In this document: positions 18,867-29,300 of the stretch, in pieces | How the letters are laid out: each line of letters begins with the position of its first letter | How positions within the stretch are numbered: position 1 is the first letter of the stretch | DNA from: Magnetococcales bacterium | GTDB taxonomy: Bacteria; Pseudomonadota; Magnetococcia; Magnetococcales; JADFYX01 | DNA: 64,000 nucleotides | NCBI GenBank assembly: GCA_015232405.1 | Contig: JADFZS010000008.1 | Coordinates: 1-64,000 of the forward strand | Direction of reading: 5' to 3' | The notes under the pieces: generated by a model | What the model saw: the letters and a program-made list of their open reading frames with translations, nothing else | What the model was told of the DNA's origin: nothing | Database searches by the model: none | Program-made: the position numbers and the translations under genes

Positions 18867-19037
18867 ATGAAACAAAACAGTATCTACATGACCTTCTGCA
18901 TGCTGATGATAGTGACGATTATCTATTTTGCATCCAAACCTGTTGTTAGTGTGCACAAACCAGATGAAACCGTACCGATAATCGGTTATGCCCTAAAAAG
19001 CAGTTTAATTTGCGAGCAGGATGTCGGTAACAGATAA
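18867..19037 (+). CDS. Possible small membrane or exported protein upstream of a hybrid kinase
   Basis: A 56-codon frame from ATG 18867 to TAA 19035-19037. The N-terminal half is a hydrophobic helix (TFCMLMIVTIIYFAS) like a signal anchor, followed by about 35 polar residues (KPVVSVHKPDETVP). It ends two bases before the AGGAG that serves the downstream kinase, which suggests coupling. No good ribosome site is seen at its own ATG, since the nearest purine run AGGAAG lies about 25 bases upstream. It could also be the displaced N-terminus of the kinase after a frameshift. Confidence 0.35.
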   Translation: MKQNSIYMTFCMLMIVTIIYFASKPVVSVHKPDETVPIIGYALKSSLICEQDVGNR

Positions 19038-21045
19038 TAGGAGTAACAAATTGTTATTTATAGATTGGATTATACAACTTAGTGAAAAGTCATACCTCCA
19101 CTTAAGCCTGGGCCAAACAGTTACCATGTTTCTGTTATTCATCATGTCATCTCTCTATTTTTTCAAAAAAAACCATCAGTTGAATAAATCACTTAATATT
19201 GCTGATAGAGAGCTTAAAATCGCAAAAAAAACCACACAAAAAGCACTGGAAGATTGCCAAAAAGCCAACCAAGCAAAAAGTGACTTTCTTGCCAATATGA
19301 GCCATGAAATAAGAACCCCATTAAACCCCATTATTGGCCTTACCCATCTTGCAATGCAGGACAACCTTACGGTACAGACCAGAGGCTACCTGAATAAAAT
19401 TGAGTCCTCTTCAAAAACTCTTTTAAAAGTTATTGATGACATACTCGATTTTTCTAAAATTGAAGATGATAAAATAGTGCTGGAAAAATTCCCATTTTCA
19501 CTTGACGGCTCTCTTAAAAACATCAAAAAAATATATGGAGCAAAAGCCAAGGAGAAGGGGTTGAAACTGCAAATATGGACCGCCCCTGAAATACCAAAAC
19601 AACTCAATGGCGACCCAGTTGTATTGGAACAGGTTTTTAGTTGTCTGATTAGTAACGCAATAAAATTTACCAAAAAGGGGCATATAGATGTTGTCACACA
19701 ACTAGCCCATATGGCTGACAAAAAAGTACACCTGAAATTTACCATTCAAGATAGCGGTATCGGTATGACAAAACAGCAGTGCGAGAATCTTTTTACCGCT
19801 TTTACCCAAGCAGATAGTTCCACAACCAGACTCTATGGAGGAACAGGACTTGGGCTATCGATATGCAGTGAACTCATAAGTTTGATGGGTGGTAAAATTG
19901 CTGTGGATAGTCTACCGGGAAAAGGTAGCATTTTCTCTTTTAATCTTGAATTTGAACTGGTTTCAACACCAGAAATTTACCAGCCACTCGATAAATTTGG
20001 GTTGCTACCTGTCTATAATGGTGAAAAAGTTTTACTGGCAGAAGACAACAAAACCAACCAACTAGTTGCCAAGGAGCTGTTGGAAGGTGTCGGTCTTTGT
20101 GTGAGTGTAGCAAACAATGGTGAACAAGCTGTTAGTATGAGCAAAAATGGGGCATACGACCTTATTTTAATGGACATACAAATGCCAGTAATGGATGGTT
20201 ACAAAGCCTCACAAGCAATTAAAAAAGAGATGAATAGCAGAGATATACCCATAATTGCCATGACCGCTCATACCATGGCTAGCGACCGTGAGAAATGTAT
20301 AGCCTGGGGTATGGTGGATCACATAAAAAAACCCATAGACCCAGATCTTTTCTACCAAACATTAATACACTGGTTGCCATCATCTAGCAAAAAAAGAAAA
20401 ACCAAACAAACCCATAAGCAATTTATTGCAACAGATGAAATTACATTACCAAAAAAACTAGCAGGCATAGATATGGATTCCGGTCTTTACAAAGTACGTA
20501 ACAACAAAGAGCTGTTTGGCAAACTTTTATTTGAGTTTCACCAAGACCATAAAGATGATGATAAAATGCTATCTCAGGCTATTATGAATGCAAATATTAT
20601 AGAGGCCCAAAGGATTGCCCACACACTTAAAGGTGCTGCTGGCAATCTAGGAGCCAAAGATCTTTCTAAACGATCAGGACAGCTGGAGTATGCCTTGAAT
20701 TTTGATAGTTCACCTGAAACTGAAATGCAATCTTTTCACGATTCTTTGAGAACAGTTATGGATGGATTGGCAAAATTGAAGATGGGCAAAAAAGAAACTT
20801 TGCAAACTCAAATGACATCGGTAGCAGACAGTGATACTCTTAAGGGATTAATAAATAACCTGACACAGCTGTTAAAAGAGGCATCTCCACAGGCCATGGA
20901 TATTATTCCCCATTTAAATGTGGCCTTGGGTTGGCAACAACAGAACCTTATGAATGATCTTGCAAGCAATGTAGGATCATTTCAATTTGAAAGCGCACTT
21001 GAAAAACTACAACAACTCAACAGGGAAATTGAAACAACAGGATAG
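19021..21045 (+). CDS. Hybrid histidine kinase HisKA-HATPase-REC-HPt with one membrane helix
   Basis: 674 residues from ATG 19021. One hydrophobic segment (about 32-50), coiled coil (55-85), HisKA with H95 in SHEIRTP, HATPase with DSGIGM and GGTGLGLS, receiver with D385 in MDIQMP, HPt with H534 in AHTLKGAAGN and the shared helical tail (about 600-672). There is no sensory domain, so input must come through the membrane segment, the small upstream protein or an outside partner. Start: the AGG before ATG 19021 touches the codon, whereas TTG 19051 has AGGAG at 19039-19043 with seven bases spacing; TTG 19051 may be the real start and removes ten residues. The stop overlaps the next gene region, a REC protein starting five bases on, its likely target. 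Confidence 0.9.
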   Translation: MSVTDNRSNKLLFIDWIIQLSEKSYLHLSLGQTVTMFLLFIMSSLYFFKKNHQLNKSLNIADRELKIAKKTTQKALEDCQKANQAKSDFLANMSHEIRTPLNPIIGLTHLAMQDNLTVQTRGYLNKIESSSKTLLKVIDDILDFSKIEDDKIVLEKFPFSLDGSLKNIKKIYGAKAKEKGLKLQIWTAPEIPKQLNGDPVVLEQVFSCLISNAIKFTKKGHIDVVTQLAHMADKKVHLKFTIQDSGIGMTKQQCENLFTAFTQADSSTTRLYGGTGLGLSICSELISLMGGKIAVDSLPGKGSIFSFNLEFELVSTPEIYQPLDKFGLLPVYNGEKVLLAEDNKTNQLVAKELLEGVGLCVSVANNGEQAVSMSKNGAYDLILMDIQMPVMDGYKASQAIKKEMNSRDIPIIAMTAHTMASDREKCIAWGMVDHIKKPIDPDLFYQTLIHWLPSSSKKRKTKQTHKQFIATDEITLPKKLAGIDMDSGLYKVRNNKELFGKLLFEFHQDHKDDDKMLSQAIMNANIIEAQRIAHTLKGAAGNLGAKDLSKRSGQLEYALNFDSSPETEMQSFHDSLRTVMDGLAKLKMGKKETLQTQMTSVADSDTLKGLINNLTQLLKEASPQAMDIIPHLNVALGWQQQNLMNDLASNVGSFQFESALEKLQQLNREIETTG

Positions 21046-21050
21046 TGACC

Positions 21051-21731
21051 ATGGATGAAAACAGGTCCAAAATATTGATTGTTGATGATGAACGGCTCAA
21101 TATTAATGTTCTCAATAATATTCTTAAGGATGATTACCAGATTAAAGTAGCCGTTAATGGCAAGCAAGCTATAGAGCGAGCTTTGTCTGACCCACAACCT
21201 GACATGATTTTACTTGATATCATCATGCCGGGTTTTAACGGTTTTGAGGTATGCAAACAGTTAAAACAGAACCCAGACACAGCCAACATACCTGTGATTT
21301 TCATCACTGCTAAAGATTCTGAAAAAGATGAAATTCAAGGTTTGGAAGTTGGTGCAATTAATTTTTTAACCAAGCCAGTGCGCCCAGCTATCGTAAAGGC
21401 CAGGGTAAAAAATCATCTTACAATTTTACAACAGCGGCGGGATCTGGAAAAATTAAATAAGCAGATTTTAGCCCTTTCCCAAACCGATGGTTTAACAAAT
21501 ATCCCCAACCGTAGACGTTTTGATGAGTTTTTATCCCAAGAGTGGGTACGTTGCCAACGTTCCCAACGAGCAGTAAGCCTTCTTATGATGGATATCGACC
21601 ATTTTAAACTATACAACGACCATTACGGTCATGCTGGTGGTGACTCCTGTTTAAAACAGGTAGCCGAAATGCTTAGCAATACCATGCGTAGACCTCCAGA
21701 TACTATTCCACACAACGCAGCGATGAGCTGA
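21051..21731 (+). pseudogene. Response regulator with truncated GGDEF domain, joined to foreign sequence
   Basis: 226 residues from ATG 21051 (GTG 21045 is an alternative). The receiver is intact (LIVDD, LLDIIMP, K in LTKPV). A GGDEF domain begins well (LTNIPNRRRFDEFL, MMDIDHFKLYND, GHAGGDSCLKQVA) but breaks off after RRPPDT, just before the GGEEF active-site motif, and ends with eight unrelated residues. A diguanylate cyclase cannot work without that motif. From 21698 the sequence belongs to another gene in another frame (see next entry), so the truncation looks like a deletion joint. The receiver may still act as a phosphate sink or single-domain regulator for the upstream kinase. Confidence 0.85.
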
Positions 21732-21892
21732 CAAGCCTGTATCTATCTTCTCTCTTCATCCTTGATGATGGCTGGAGTATCTCACCAAGTGTTAGCTACA
21801 GCAACAACAGCTCTAATTTGGCACTGTATGAGTATGAACGTTATACCGCTGGTGTGACTTTAAAACGAGAGTTTAAATATGAGTCTGAATAA
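21698..21892 (+). pseudogene. 3-prime remnant of an outer-membrane beta-barrel gene
   Basis: In the frame of 21698 an open stretch of 64 codons ends at TAA 21890-21892 and has no start. Its translation has alternating polar and aromatic strands (YYSTQRSDEL, WSISPSVSYSNNSSN, YEYERYTAGVTLKREF) and ends like the last strands of a TPR/DUF560-type outer-membrane barrel. The stop overlaps the start of the FecR gene, as in an intact operon. The 5-prime part is missing and replaced by the GGDEF gene, so a deletion between the two genes is the simplest explanation. The family name is from pattern recognition; the barrel character is clear. Confidence 0.65.
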
Positions 21893-23051
21893 CAGATTTT
21901 TCCAACTACTTGTTGTTTTATCTCTCTCATTTTCAACCATGAGTCTGCCAACAACACTATTGGCGGCACAAAAAGAGGCAGCTGTGGTTTTGGCTGCACG
22001 TGGTGAGGTAAGTGCCGTTATAAAAGGTGAGCAACCACGCAATTTAAAACGCCACTCCCTGCTCTATAGTGGCGAAACAATAGTCACTAAAAACGGTGAA
22101 GCCCAGGTGCAATTTACCGATGGTTGTCTGCTGACAATTTATCGTGATACCAGATTTGTTATTGATGACTATCAATTTGCCAATAAAAAACAAAAAAACA
22201 GGGCTAACTTTAGCCTGTTAAATGGCTTGATTCACACCATGACCGGAACCATTGGCAAAGATGATCCAGACAACTACAAATTAGAAACAACAATGGCGAT
22301 GCTCGGTATTAGAGGGACCGACTTTAGAATGTTGAAAAGTGATGACCTGCTGGTTAGTATGTTGGATGGCAAGGTTGTTTTGAGTAATGATGGTGGCTCT
22401 TTAGAGGTTTCTGTTGGACAAAATGCCGTGGTAACAGGATCTGACGTTATGCCACGTTTAACCAGCAGAACGGTTAACCCAGCACTTTACAACAGACAAG
22501 CAAGAAAAAAAACCGAGGAATCCAAGGATAGCTCTAAGAAGAGCAGAACTAGAGATAAACAGCAAAAAACCAATACCACCAATAGGGGTGATGACAGCTC
22601 ATCCCAACAAGCAAAAGATGGCGAACAATCCAAAGAGGGTGACTCTAAAGAGGGGGAACAAAAAGATAGCACAACAAAAAAAGATGGCAAGTTGCAACAG
22701 CCTTCACAACAAGTTGGTGATGGTGAAACCAAGCAATCTTCACAGCTAAGCGGTAAAGACGAAACCCAACAGCCACCACCTACACACCATGAAGATTTTT
22801 CAAGGTCAATGGATGGTTTTGAAACACAGGAATACCATATGGATTCAGAACCAATGGAGCTGCAACCTTCCGGTTTTGAGCCTTCTGCTGATTTGCCATC
22901 TTTGACATCACCCCCACCACCAATTGGACCACCACCAACGATGAGAGATGTTGAACAGGATTTACAAGAGCCGGGAACATCCGATTCAACAACTGACTCT
23001 CCGACATCATCAGGATCAACCGACTCGTCACCACCACCTCCTCCACCTTGA
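21879..23051 (+). CDS. Exported FecR-domain protein with low-complexity tail
   Basis: 390 residues. Signal peptide (LLVVLSLSFSTM, cleavage near TTLLAA), then a FecR-type domain (about 30-205) with VLAARGEVSAV, LYSGETIVTKNGEAQVQF and the IRGTDFRM block. After about residue 210 follows a long hydrophilic tail rich in K, E, S, Q and D, closing with six prolines. FecR domains in such proteins, outside iron signalling, are common next to CHASE2 kinases or cyclases and are thought to sit in the periplasm; here a CHASE2 kinase follows 40 bases on. The start overlaps the end of the barrel remnant, suggesting that barrel, FecR protein and CHASE2 kinase once formed one envelope-sensing operon. The tail may span or bind cell wall; this is inference. 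Confidence 0.85.
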   Translation: MSLNNRFFQLLVVLSLSFSTMSLPTTLLAAQKEAAVVLAARGEVSAVIKGEQPRNLKRHSLLYSGETIVTKNGEAQVQFTDGCLLTIYRDTRFVIDDYQFANKKQKNRANFSLLNGLIHTMTGTIGKDDPDNYKLETTMAMLGIRGTDFRMLKSDDLLVSMLDGKVVLSNDGGSLEVSVGQNAVVTGSDVMPRLTSRTVNPALYNRQARKKTEESKDSSKKSRTRDKQQKTNTTNRGDDSSSQQAKDGEQSKEGDSKEGEQKDSTTKKDGKLQQPSQQVGDGETKQSSQLSGKDETQQPPPTHHEDFSRSMDGFETQEYHMDSEPMELQPSGFEPSADLPSLTSPPPPIGPPPTMRDVEQDLQEPGTSDSTTDSPTSSGSTDSSPPPPPP

Positions 23052-23091
23052 TAGCTATGATATACGGTGTTGATAATGGAGGTGTTAAACT

Positions 23092-26000
23092 ATGATCAAG
23101 GGAAAACAGATAAAACGTAAAGTTCCCCTACTGTTTTCGTTTCTGTTGCTTGTGGCACTACTCATTTTACATATCCAAAACCCAGTTATGCGACAGCAGA
23201 TGCGTCATCTATCTTTTGACCAACTGCAACGCATCAACCAACGCAGCTATCCTGCGCAAATGCCCTTGAGAGTTGTGGCTATTGATGAAAAAAGTCTCAA
23301 AGATATCGGCCAATGGCCATGGTCCAGAGATAAACTTGCAGCGATAATTGGACGTTTGCAACAATTAGGAGCAAGAGTAATTACACTGGACATACTGTTG
23401 GCAGAGCCGGACAGAACCTCACCAACATTACTCGCCAAAAGATTTCAAGATAATAATGAACTTTATACAAAACTAAGCCAACTGCCTGACCCAGACAAAA
23501 CCCTGGCTGACGCAGTGGAGAATAGTAATGTGGTGACGGGTTTTTTACTCCATCACCAAAAAAAGCAGCAAGATATTCCAGAGCAACGGGCGCGTTTTCC
23601 CACTTATGGTGGTGATGCTCGCCCCTTTTTGCACAGTTTTGATAGTTCCACAACCACACTACCAATCATTCAACAAAAATCCCAAGGCAACGGGGTACTA
23701 TCCCAATATTCCGCAGACCGTGACGGTATAATACGCCGTATGATGATGCTGTTTCGTAAGGGTGACACCATCTATCCTGCACTTGGTTTGGAGTCTATAA
23801 GGTTATTTGCCAAAAAAGATAATATTTCACTTTTTGTCAATAACAGCCGAGATAACACAGAGCAAAATATCGGTCTTCAGCAGCTACAAGTAGGACCCAT
23901 AACCCTACCTCTCTCCCCCAATGGTGAGGTGTGGCTCCACTATCGCCCCCTTAACAAAACCAGCTATATATCGGCAAGCCAACTACTGCAGGGTGATATT
24001 GACCCATCCCTAATTGCCAACCATATGGTCTTTGTTGGTATAACTGCCAAAGGTTTAATAGACAATGAATATAAGCAGACCCCCTTGGGTGAGTATGTAC
24101 CCGGTGTAGAGATTCATCTACAGTTGGTAGAACAGATAATCACAGGTCAAACCCTGCTGCTACCAGAGTGGGAAAATGAGCTGATTATTTTTATTACATT
24201 GTTGGCCTGGTTCTTACTTGTCTGGCTATTGGAGCGGGTCAATCCATGGTGGTCGATACTATCGGTTCCCATGTTAATATGTTCAACTTTTTCACTATCC
24301 TGGATACTGTTTGTTGAAGGGAAACTTCTTTTTGATCCACTCTACCCTACTATCTCGATTCTGCTTATTTATTTATCTTTGATTGTGCCAAAATATGTTC
24401 GAGCCTCTTACGAACAACGAATGGTACAAGCCAAGTGTGAATTTATGGCAAATATGAGCCATGAAATTCGCACTCCCATGAACGGTGTAATTGGGTTGAG
24501 CCTGTTGGCAATTCGCAGCAACTCCCACAGCCAGATCAACAACTATCTAAACCAGATCAACTTTTCTGCCCATAACCTGATGCGTATCATCAACGATATT
24601 TTAGACTTCTCCAAAATGGATGCAGGTCGTCTACACATAGAAAAAATCAATTTTTCTCTTGATGAGGTGCTTACAAACCTAACCAGCATTGTCTCTATGG
24701 ATGCCGCAAAAAAAGGTGTGGGTTTTATTATAAAAAAAGATGATAAAATCCCCCCCTACTATATCGGTGATCCTCTACGTCTGGGACAGATATTAATAAA
24801 CCTTGTTAGCAACGCCATTAAATTCACAGACAAAGGAGAGGTGTGCCTGTTGATCAAACAAAAAAAGGCTGGTGACAAAGAAGATGTAACAATTGAGTTT
24901 TCAGTTATCGACAGCGGTATCGGCATTGCAAAAGCCCAGTTGAAAAACCTGTTCAAACCATTTACCCAGGCTGACAATACTATATCCCGGCGTTTTGGTG
25001 GAACAGGGTTGGGTTTGATAATTTGCCAAAAGCTGGTGCGCCTGATGGGGGGAGAGATAACAGTTACCAGCAAACCGGATATAGGAAGCACATTTAGTTT
25101 TTATCTACCTTTGGGAGTTGGACAAAAACAGGCCACCACAAAACAGCTGGCAACACAGATAACCCAACCAAAACAGAAAAGGCTTTTACCCAAAGATATT
25201 CTCCTTGCAGAAGATAACCATATAAATCAGATTATAGCAAAAAAACTTTTAGAAGATTTTGGTCTGCAAGTGACAATTGCCAACAACGGTTCGCAGGCTA
25301 TTGAAAAGTTAGCCAACTCTACATTTGACCTGATTTTGCTGGATTTGCAAATGCCTATTATCGATGGTTATGAAGCGGCAAGACAGATATCTAAAGATAA
25401 TAAATTCAAAGATATCCCCATAGTAGCTATGACAGCCCACTCAGTAGATAGTATAGAGGATAAAACCAAACAAGTTGGTATTGTTGATCATGTGACCAAA
25501 CCCATTGATCCCAACGTACTGTATCAAACCATAATACGCTGGTTGCCTGATATTCAACTAGCAACAGATGAGGCGACACAACTAGAAGAGCCCATAGATT
25601 CCATACTGCCAAAACAGCTACCAGGAATCGATATTCAAGCTGCATTGTCAAGGGTAGGCAATAACGAAAACCTACTCTACAAACTGCTAACCGAGTTTTA
25701 TAACGACCACCATGATGCAGCAGAATTGTTGGAGAGCTATTTACAAAATGGAGATATAAAAACCGCCCAACAGATGGCCCACACCATCAAGGGTACAACC
25801 AGTAACCTGGGCGCTGTTAATCTGGCAAAAGCAGCGAAAATAATTGAGGAAGAGTGTAACATAGGAACTCCACCCAGTTATCATTTAGAAGATTTTAAAA
25901 CAGAGTGGAACACCGTTGCCAAAGGTCTGTCTGGCTTACAAACCATAGAGATAGAAGAAGAGATAGAAGTAATAACCAAAATTGATCATCAAACCCTTAC

Positions 26001-26202
26001 TTTGCTGATGGCAGATTTAGCAGAATTTTTACGTATCTCTTCACCAGATGCCATAGATTTAATTCCCGAAATCAAAAAGGCTCTAGGGGGGCATCACCAG
26101 CAGATTATGGCATCTCTTACTGCGCAAGTAGAGTCTTATGAGTTTGAAAAAGCAGCAGAAATTATCCATGAGCTAAACAGTGCAATACAGCAATCAGAAT
26201 AA
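23092..26202 (+). CDS. CHASE2-domain hybrid histidine kinase
   Basis: 1036 residues. N-terminal membrane helix (about 12-28), extracytoplasmic CHASE2 domain (about 35-330, with VVAIDEKSL, IGQWPWSR and GITAKGL blocks), three membrane helices (about 355-425), HisKA with H457 in SHEIRTP, HATPase with DSGIGI and GGTGLGL, receiver with D751 in LDLQMP, HPt with H897 in AHTIKGTTSN and the shared helical tail ending YEFEKAAEIIHEL. GGAGG nine bases before ATG 23092 fixes the start. CHASE2 is a periplasmic sensor of unknown ligands; its usual company of a FecR protein and a barrel is present here, the barrel only as a remnant. No output receiver follows directly, so the phosphate may go to receivers encoded in the neighbouring cassettes. 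Confidence 0.93.
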   Translation: MIKGKQIKRKVPLLFSFLLLVALLILHIQNPVMRQQMRHLSFDQLQRINQRSYPAQMPLRVVAIDEKSLKDIGQWPWSRDKLAAIIGRLQQLGARVITLDILLAEPDRTSPTLLAKRFQDNNELYTKLSQLPDPDKTLADAVENSNVVTGFLLHHQKKQQDIPEQRARFPTYGGDARPFLHSFDSSTTTLPIIQQKSQGNGVLSQYSADRDGIIRRMMMLFRKGDTIYPALGLESIRLFAKKDNISLFVNNSRDNTEQNIGLQQLQVGPITLPLSPNGEVWLHYRPLNKTSYISASQLLQGDIDPSLIANHMVFVGITAKGLIDNEYKQTPLGEYVPGVEIHLQLVEQIITGQTLLLPEWENELIIFITLLAWFLLVWLLERVNPWWSILSVPMLICSTFSLSWILFVEGKLLFDPLYPTISILLIYLSLIVPKYVRASYEQRMVQAKCEFMANMSHEIRTPMNGVIGLSLLAIRSNSHSQINNYLNQINFSAHNLMRIINDILDFSKMDAGRLHIEKINFSLDEVLTNLTSIVSMDAAKKGVGFIIKKDDKIPPYYIGDPLRLGQILINLVSNAIKFTDKGEVCLLIKQKKAGDKEDVTIEFSVIDSGIGIAKAQLKNLFKPFTQADNTISRRFGGTGLGLIICQKLVRLMGGEITVTSKPDIGSTFSFYLPLGVGQKQATTKQLATQITQPKQKRLLPKDILLAEDNHINQIIAKKLLEDFGLQVTIANNGSQAIEKLANSTFDLILLDLQMPIIDGYEAARQISKDNKFKDIPIVAMTAHSVDSIEDKTKQVGIVDHVTKPIDPNVLYQTIIRWLPDIQLATDEATQLEEPIDSILPKQLPGIDIQAALSRVGNNENLLYKLLTEFYNDHHDAAELLESYLQNGDIKTAQQMAHTIKGTTSNLGAVNLAKAAKIIEEECNIGTPPSYHLEDFKTEWNTVAKGLSGLQTIEIEEEIEVITKIDHQTLTLLMADLAEFLRISSPDAIDLIPEIKKALGGHHQQIMASLTAQVESYEFEKAAEIIHELNSAIQQSE

Positions 26203-26238
26203 AACCATAAATTAACACTTATTAAATAGTCAGTTTAG

Positions 26239-26267
26239 TTGACTGCATTGAATCTTCATCATAGTAT
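26239..26267 (+). promoter_or_regulatory. Predicted sigma-70 promoter of the double kinase operon
   Basis: TTGACT at 26239-26244 and TAGTAT at 26262-26267 with a 17-base spacer. The leader of about 80 bases contains TAATCCTAGAAA (26285-26296), also present at 13258 and 36965, and an AAAGGA ribosome site. Confidence 0.5.
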
Positions 26268-26355
26268 GTCCCAAATGTGGTAGATAATCCTAGAAAAGGC
26301 ATTGATACTATTTTATTTAGTCATCAATCTCCTTTTTTTGCTCAAAGGATGAAAA

Positions 26356-29300
26356 ATGGACTATATCCTTCTTATTGAAGGCTCAAACAGCTTTTCCTCT
26401 CTGTTTCGGGATAGAGTTAACAACACTCTTAAGGTTGAAGTTATTATTGCAAAAAGCTTTACCGCTGCCAAAGAGTTGATAAACGACAATAACAACCATT
26501 TTTCCATGGCAGTACTCAGCGACTCCCTGCCTGATATTGCCAACGATGAAGCTGTTGATTTTCTTCTACAAACACAAATTCCCTGTATAACCCTGACAGC
26601 TGACTATAACAAAGATCTGCAACAGTCTTTGTTAAACAAAGGCGTGCTCGACTATTTTGTTAAAGATGGTCCCGGGATAATTGACTCTATCATCCATGCT
26701 ATCGACCACTATATACACAATAAAAATATCTGTATTTTAGTTGCCGATGACTCCAAAAGTATCCGTGTTCATCTAAACAATCTTCTATCTCGTTATGGCT
26801 ATAAAGTAATATTAGCAGAAGATGGCAGGATTGCTCTGCGTATGATTGCAGAACAACGGGTAGATCTGATTATCTCAGATTATCAAATGCCCAATATGGA
26901 TGGTTTGAAAATGGTCAAAAAGCTGCGGACTCGTTATTCACGGGATGAAGTTGCAGTTATTGGTCTCTCTTCTGCCGATGACCATGACCTTGCAGTAAGG
27001 TTTATCAAATCTGGTGCCAACGACTATCTTGCTAAACCCTATCGCCCAGAAGAGTTGATGTGCCGGGTGTTTCAAAATATCGATATAATTGAGCGTCGCA
27101 AAGAGTTAAGCTCGCTTATTGAACGCCATCAATCAATTTTAACCCACGCCCTTGATGCCATTATCACCACAGATGACACTGGTAAAGTTATTGATTATAA
27201 CCCAGCTGCAGAGTCACTTTTTGGTTATAAAAAATCGACCATACTTGGTAAAAATATTGATGATTTCATCATCCCTTCTGAACTTGTCAAGGCTCATAAA
27301 GATGCCATGGCAAAACACACTTTGGAGGGGGAGCGTTCCCACCCTTTACAACGGCGTATGGAGTATCCCGGTGTACGTTCGGATGGCAAGATGGTGGAGT
27401 TGGAGTTGGCTCTGACATCAAACATATTAAATGATAGAGTTAATTTTACCGCTTTCATCCAAGATATTACCGATAAAAAAGGTCTATTAAAATCTTTAAA
27501 AGAGACCCTGGATGAGGCCGAAGCAGCCAACCAAGCCAAAAGTGAGTTTTTGGCAAATATGAGCCATGAAATCAGAACTCCCATGAATGCTGTTCTCGGT
27601 TTTACAGACCTGGCTTTAAAAGCAGAAATTTCAGACAAAGTTAGAGATTATTTACAAAAAACAGAGAATGCTTCTCGCTCTTTGATGGGAATTATCAATG
27701 ATATTCTTGATTTTTCCAAGGTGGAAGCAGGACGGTTGCAGTTGGACCCGGTCAAGTTTGACCTTCACCAACTTTTTGAACATCTGGCAGATCTTTTTAG
27801 CAAGCAGGTTGCCGATAAAAATATTGAGCTGATATTCCTAGCACCTATATCCTACGATAAAGTTCTTTTTGGCGATGTAATGCGCCTTGAGCAGATATTA
27901 ATCAACCTAATCAGAAACGCCATCAAGTTTACCATTGCAGGCTCCATTACCGTTATCTGTAACCCGGAACAAATTGCTGACAAACAGTACAGATTGAACT
28001 TTTCCGTTAATGATACCGGAATCGGGGTAGAAGCCGATGTTCTTCCCAACCTTTTTGCTGCCTTTGTCCAGGCCGATAGCTCAACGACAAGAAAGTATGG
28101 CGGTACTGGCCTGGGACTCTCAATATGCAAACAGCTTGTTATGCTCATGGGTGGGGAAATAAGTGTCACCAGTAACATTGGTGAAGGAAGTGAATTTACC
28201 TTTGATGTCTTGGTGGATCTTCACTCCAAAAGTCAACGTAAGCTACCTACCATCCCTGAATCATTATGGGGTAAAAAAGCTTTGATTGTTGAAGATAACA
28301 GCAAAGTACAGGAGCAGATCGGCAACCTTTTAAAATCTATTCATCTACACCCTAATGCAGTTAACTCAGGGACAAACGCGGTTGAGTGTCTTCTGGATTC
28401 AATAAAAAAAGGCTCTTTTTACGAGTTTGTTTTTATTGATTGGGATATGCCTACCAGTGATGGCCTGACTGCAGCAACACAAATTATTGCCACTTTAAAA
28501 GCTGAGGCTCCCAAGCAACCACTCCCAAGAATATTCCTCCTTATACCCTTTGGCTCTGAGGCCATTCAAAAAGAGGGGGAGAAGTTGGGTATAAACGGAT
28601 TTTTAGACAAACCGGTTACCCGTACCCGTCTTATAAAAACCATCACACAAGATTTTGATAGTTTATCACCTAGATCTGACCGTCGTAGTAGAAAACCTCT
28701 CTGTCATGAGGAGCAGTCTGCCAAAACAATATGTGGTGCAAGAGTTCTATTAGCAGAAGACAACGATATCAACCAACAGATAGCATTGGAGCTTCTGCAA
28801 CGGGTGGGGATTATCGTTGATATAGCAAATAATGGCAAAGATGCCCTCACCATGGTAATGAAGTATCCATATGATGCAGTTATCATGGATATTCATATGC
28901 CAATTATGGATGGCTTGACGACAACCAAAGAGATACGCAAAACTGAAAAACTAAAAAAACTGCCGATTATTGCAATCACCACAAACTCCCAACCAGAAGA
29001 GATAAAAAAATGTTTGGATGCCGGCATGAACTCCCACCTGGACAAACCCATACGTCCTGAACGGCTATACGGCATTCTATCTAAATGGATTGTTATAAAA
29101 GAACCACCTGCTATTCCCAATCTCTTTGCAATTATGGACAACCCAGAGGAGCTACCTGATATTGTTGGTATAGATGTAAAAGATGGTATGCAGAGGGTTG
29201 CTGATAATCAAAATTCATATATGCGGCTTCTCTCAATTTTTCTCAATGATCACGCAAATACAACGCAAAAAGCCAAGGAGGCTTTAAAAGAGGATAGACT

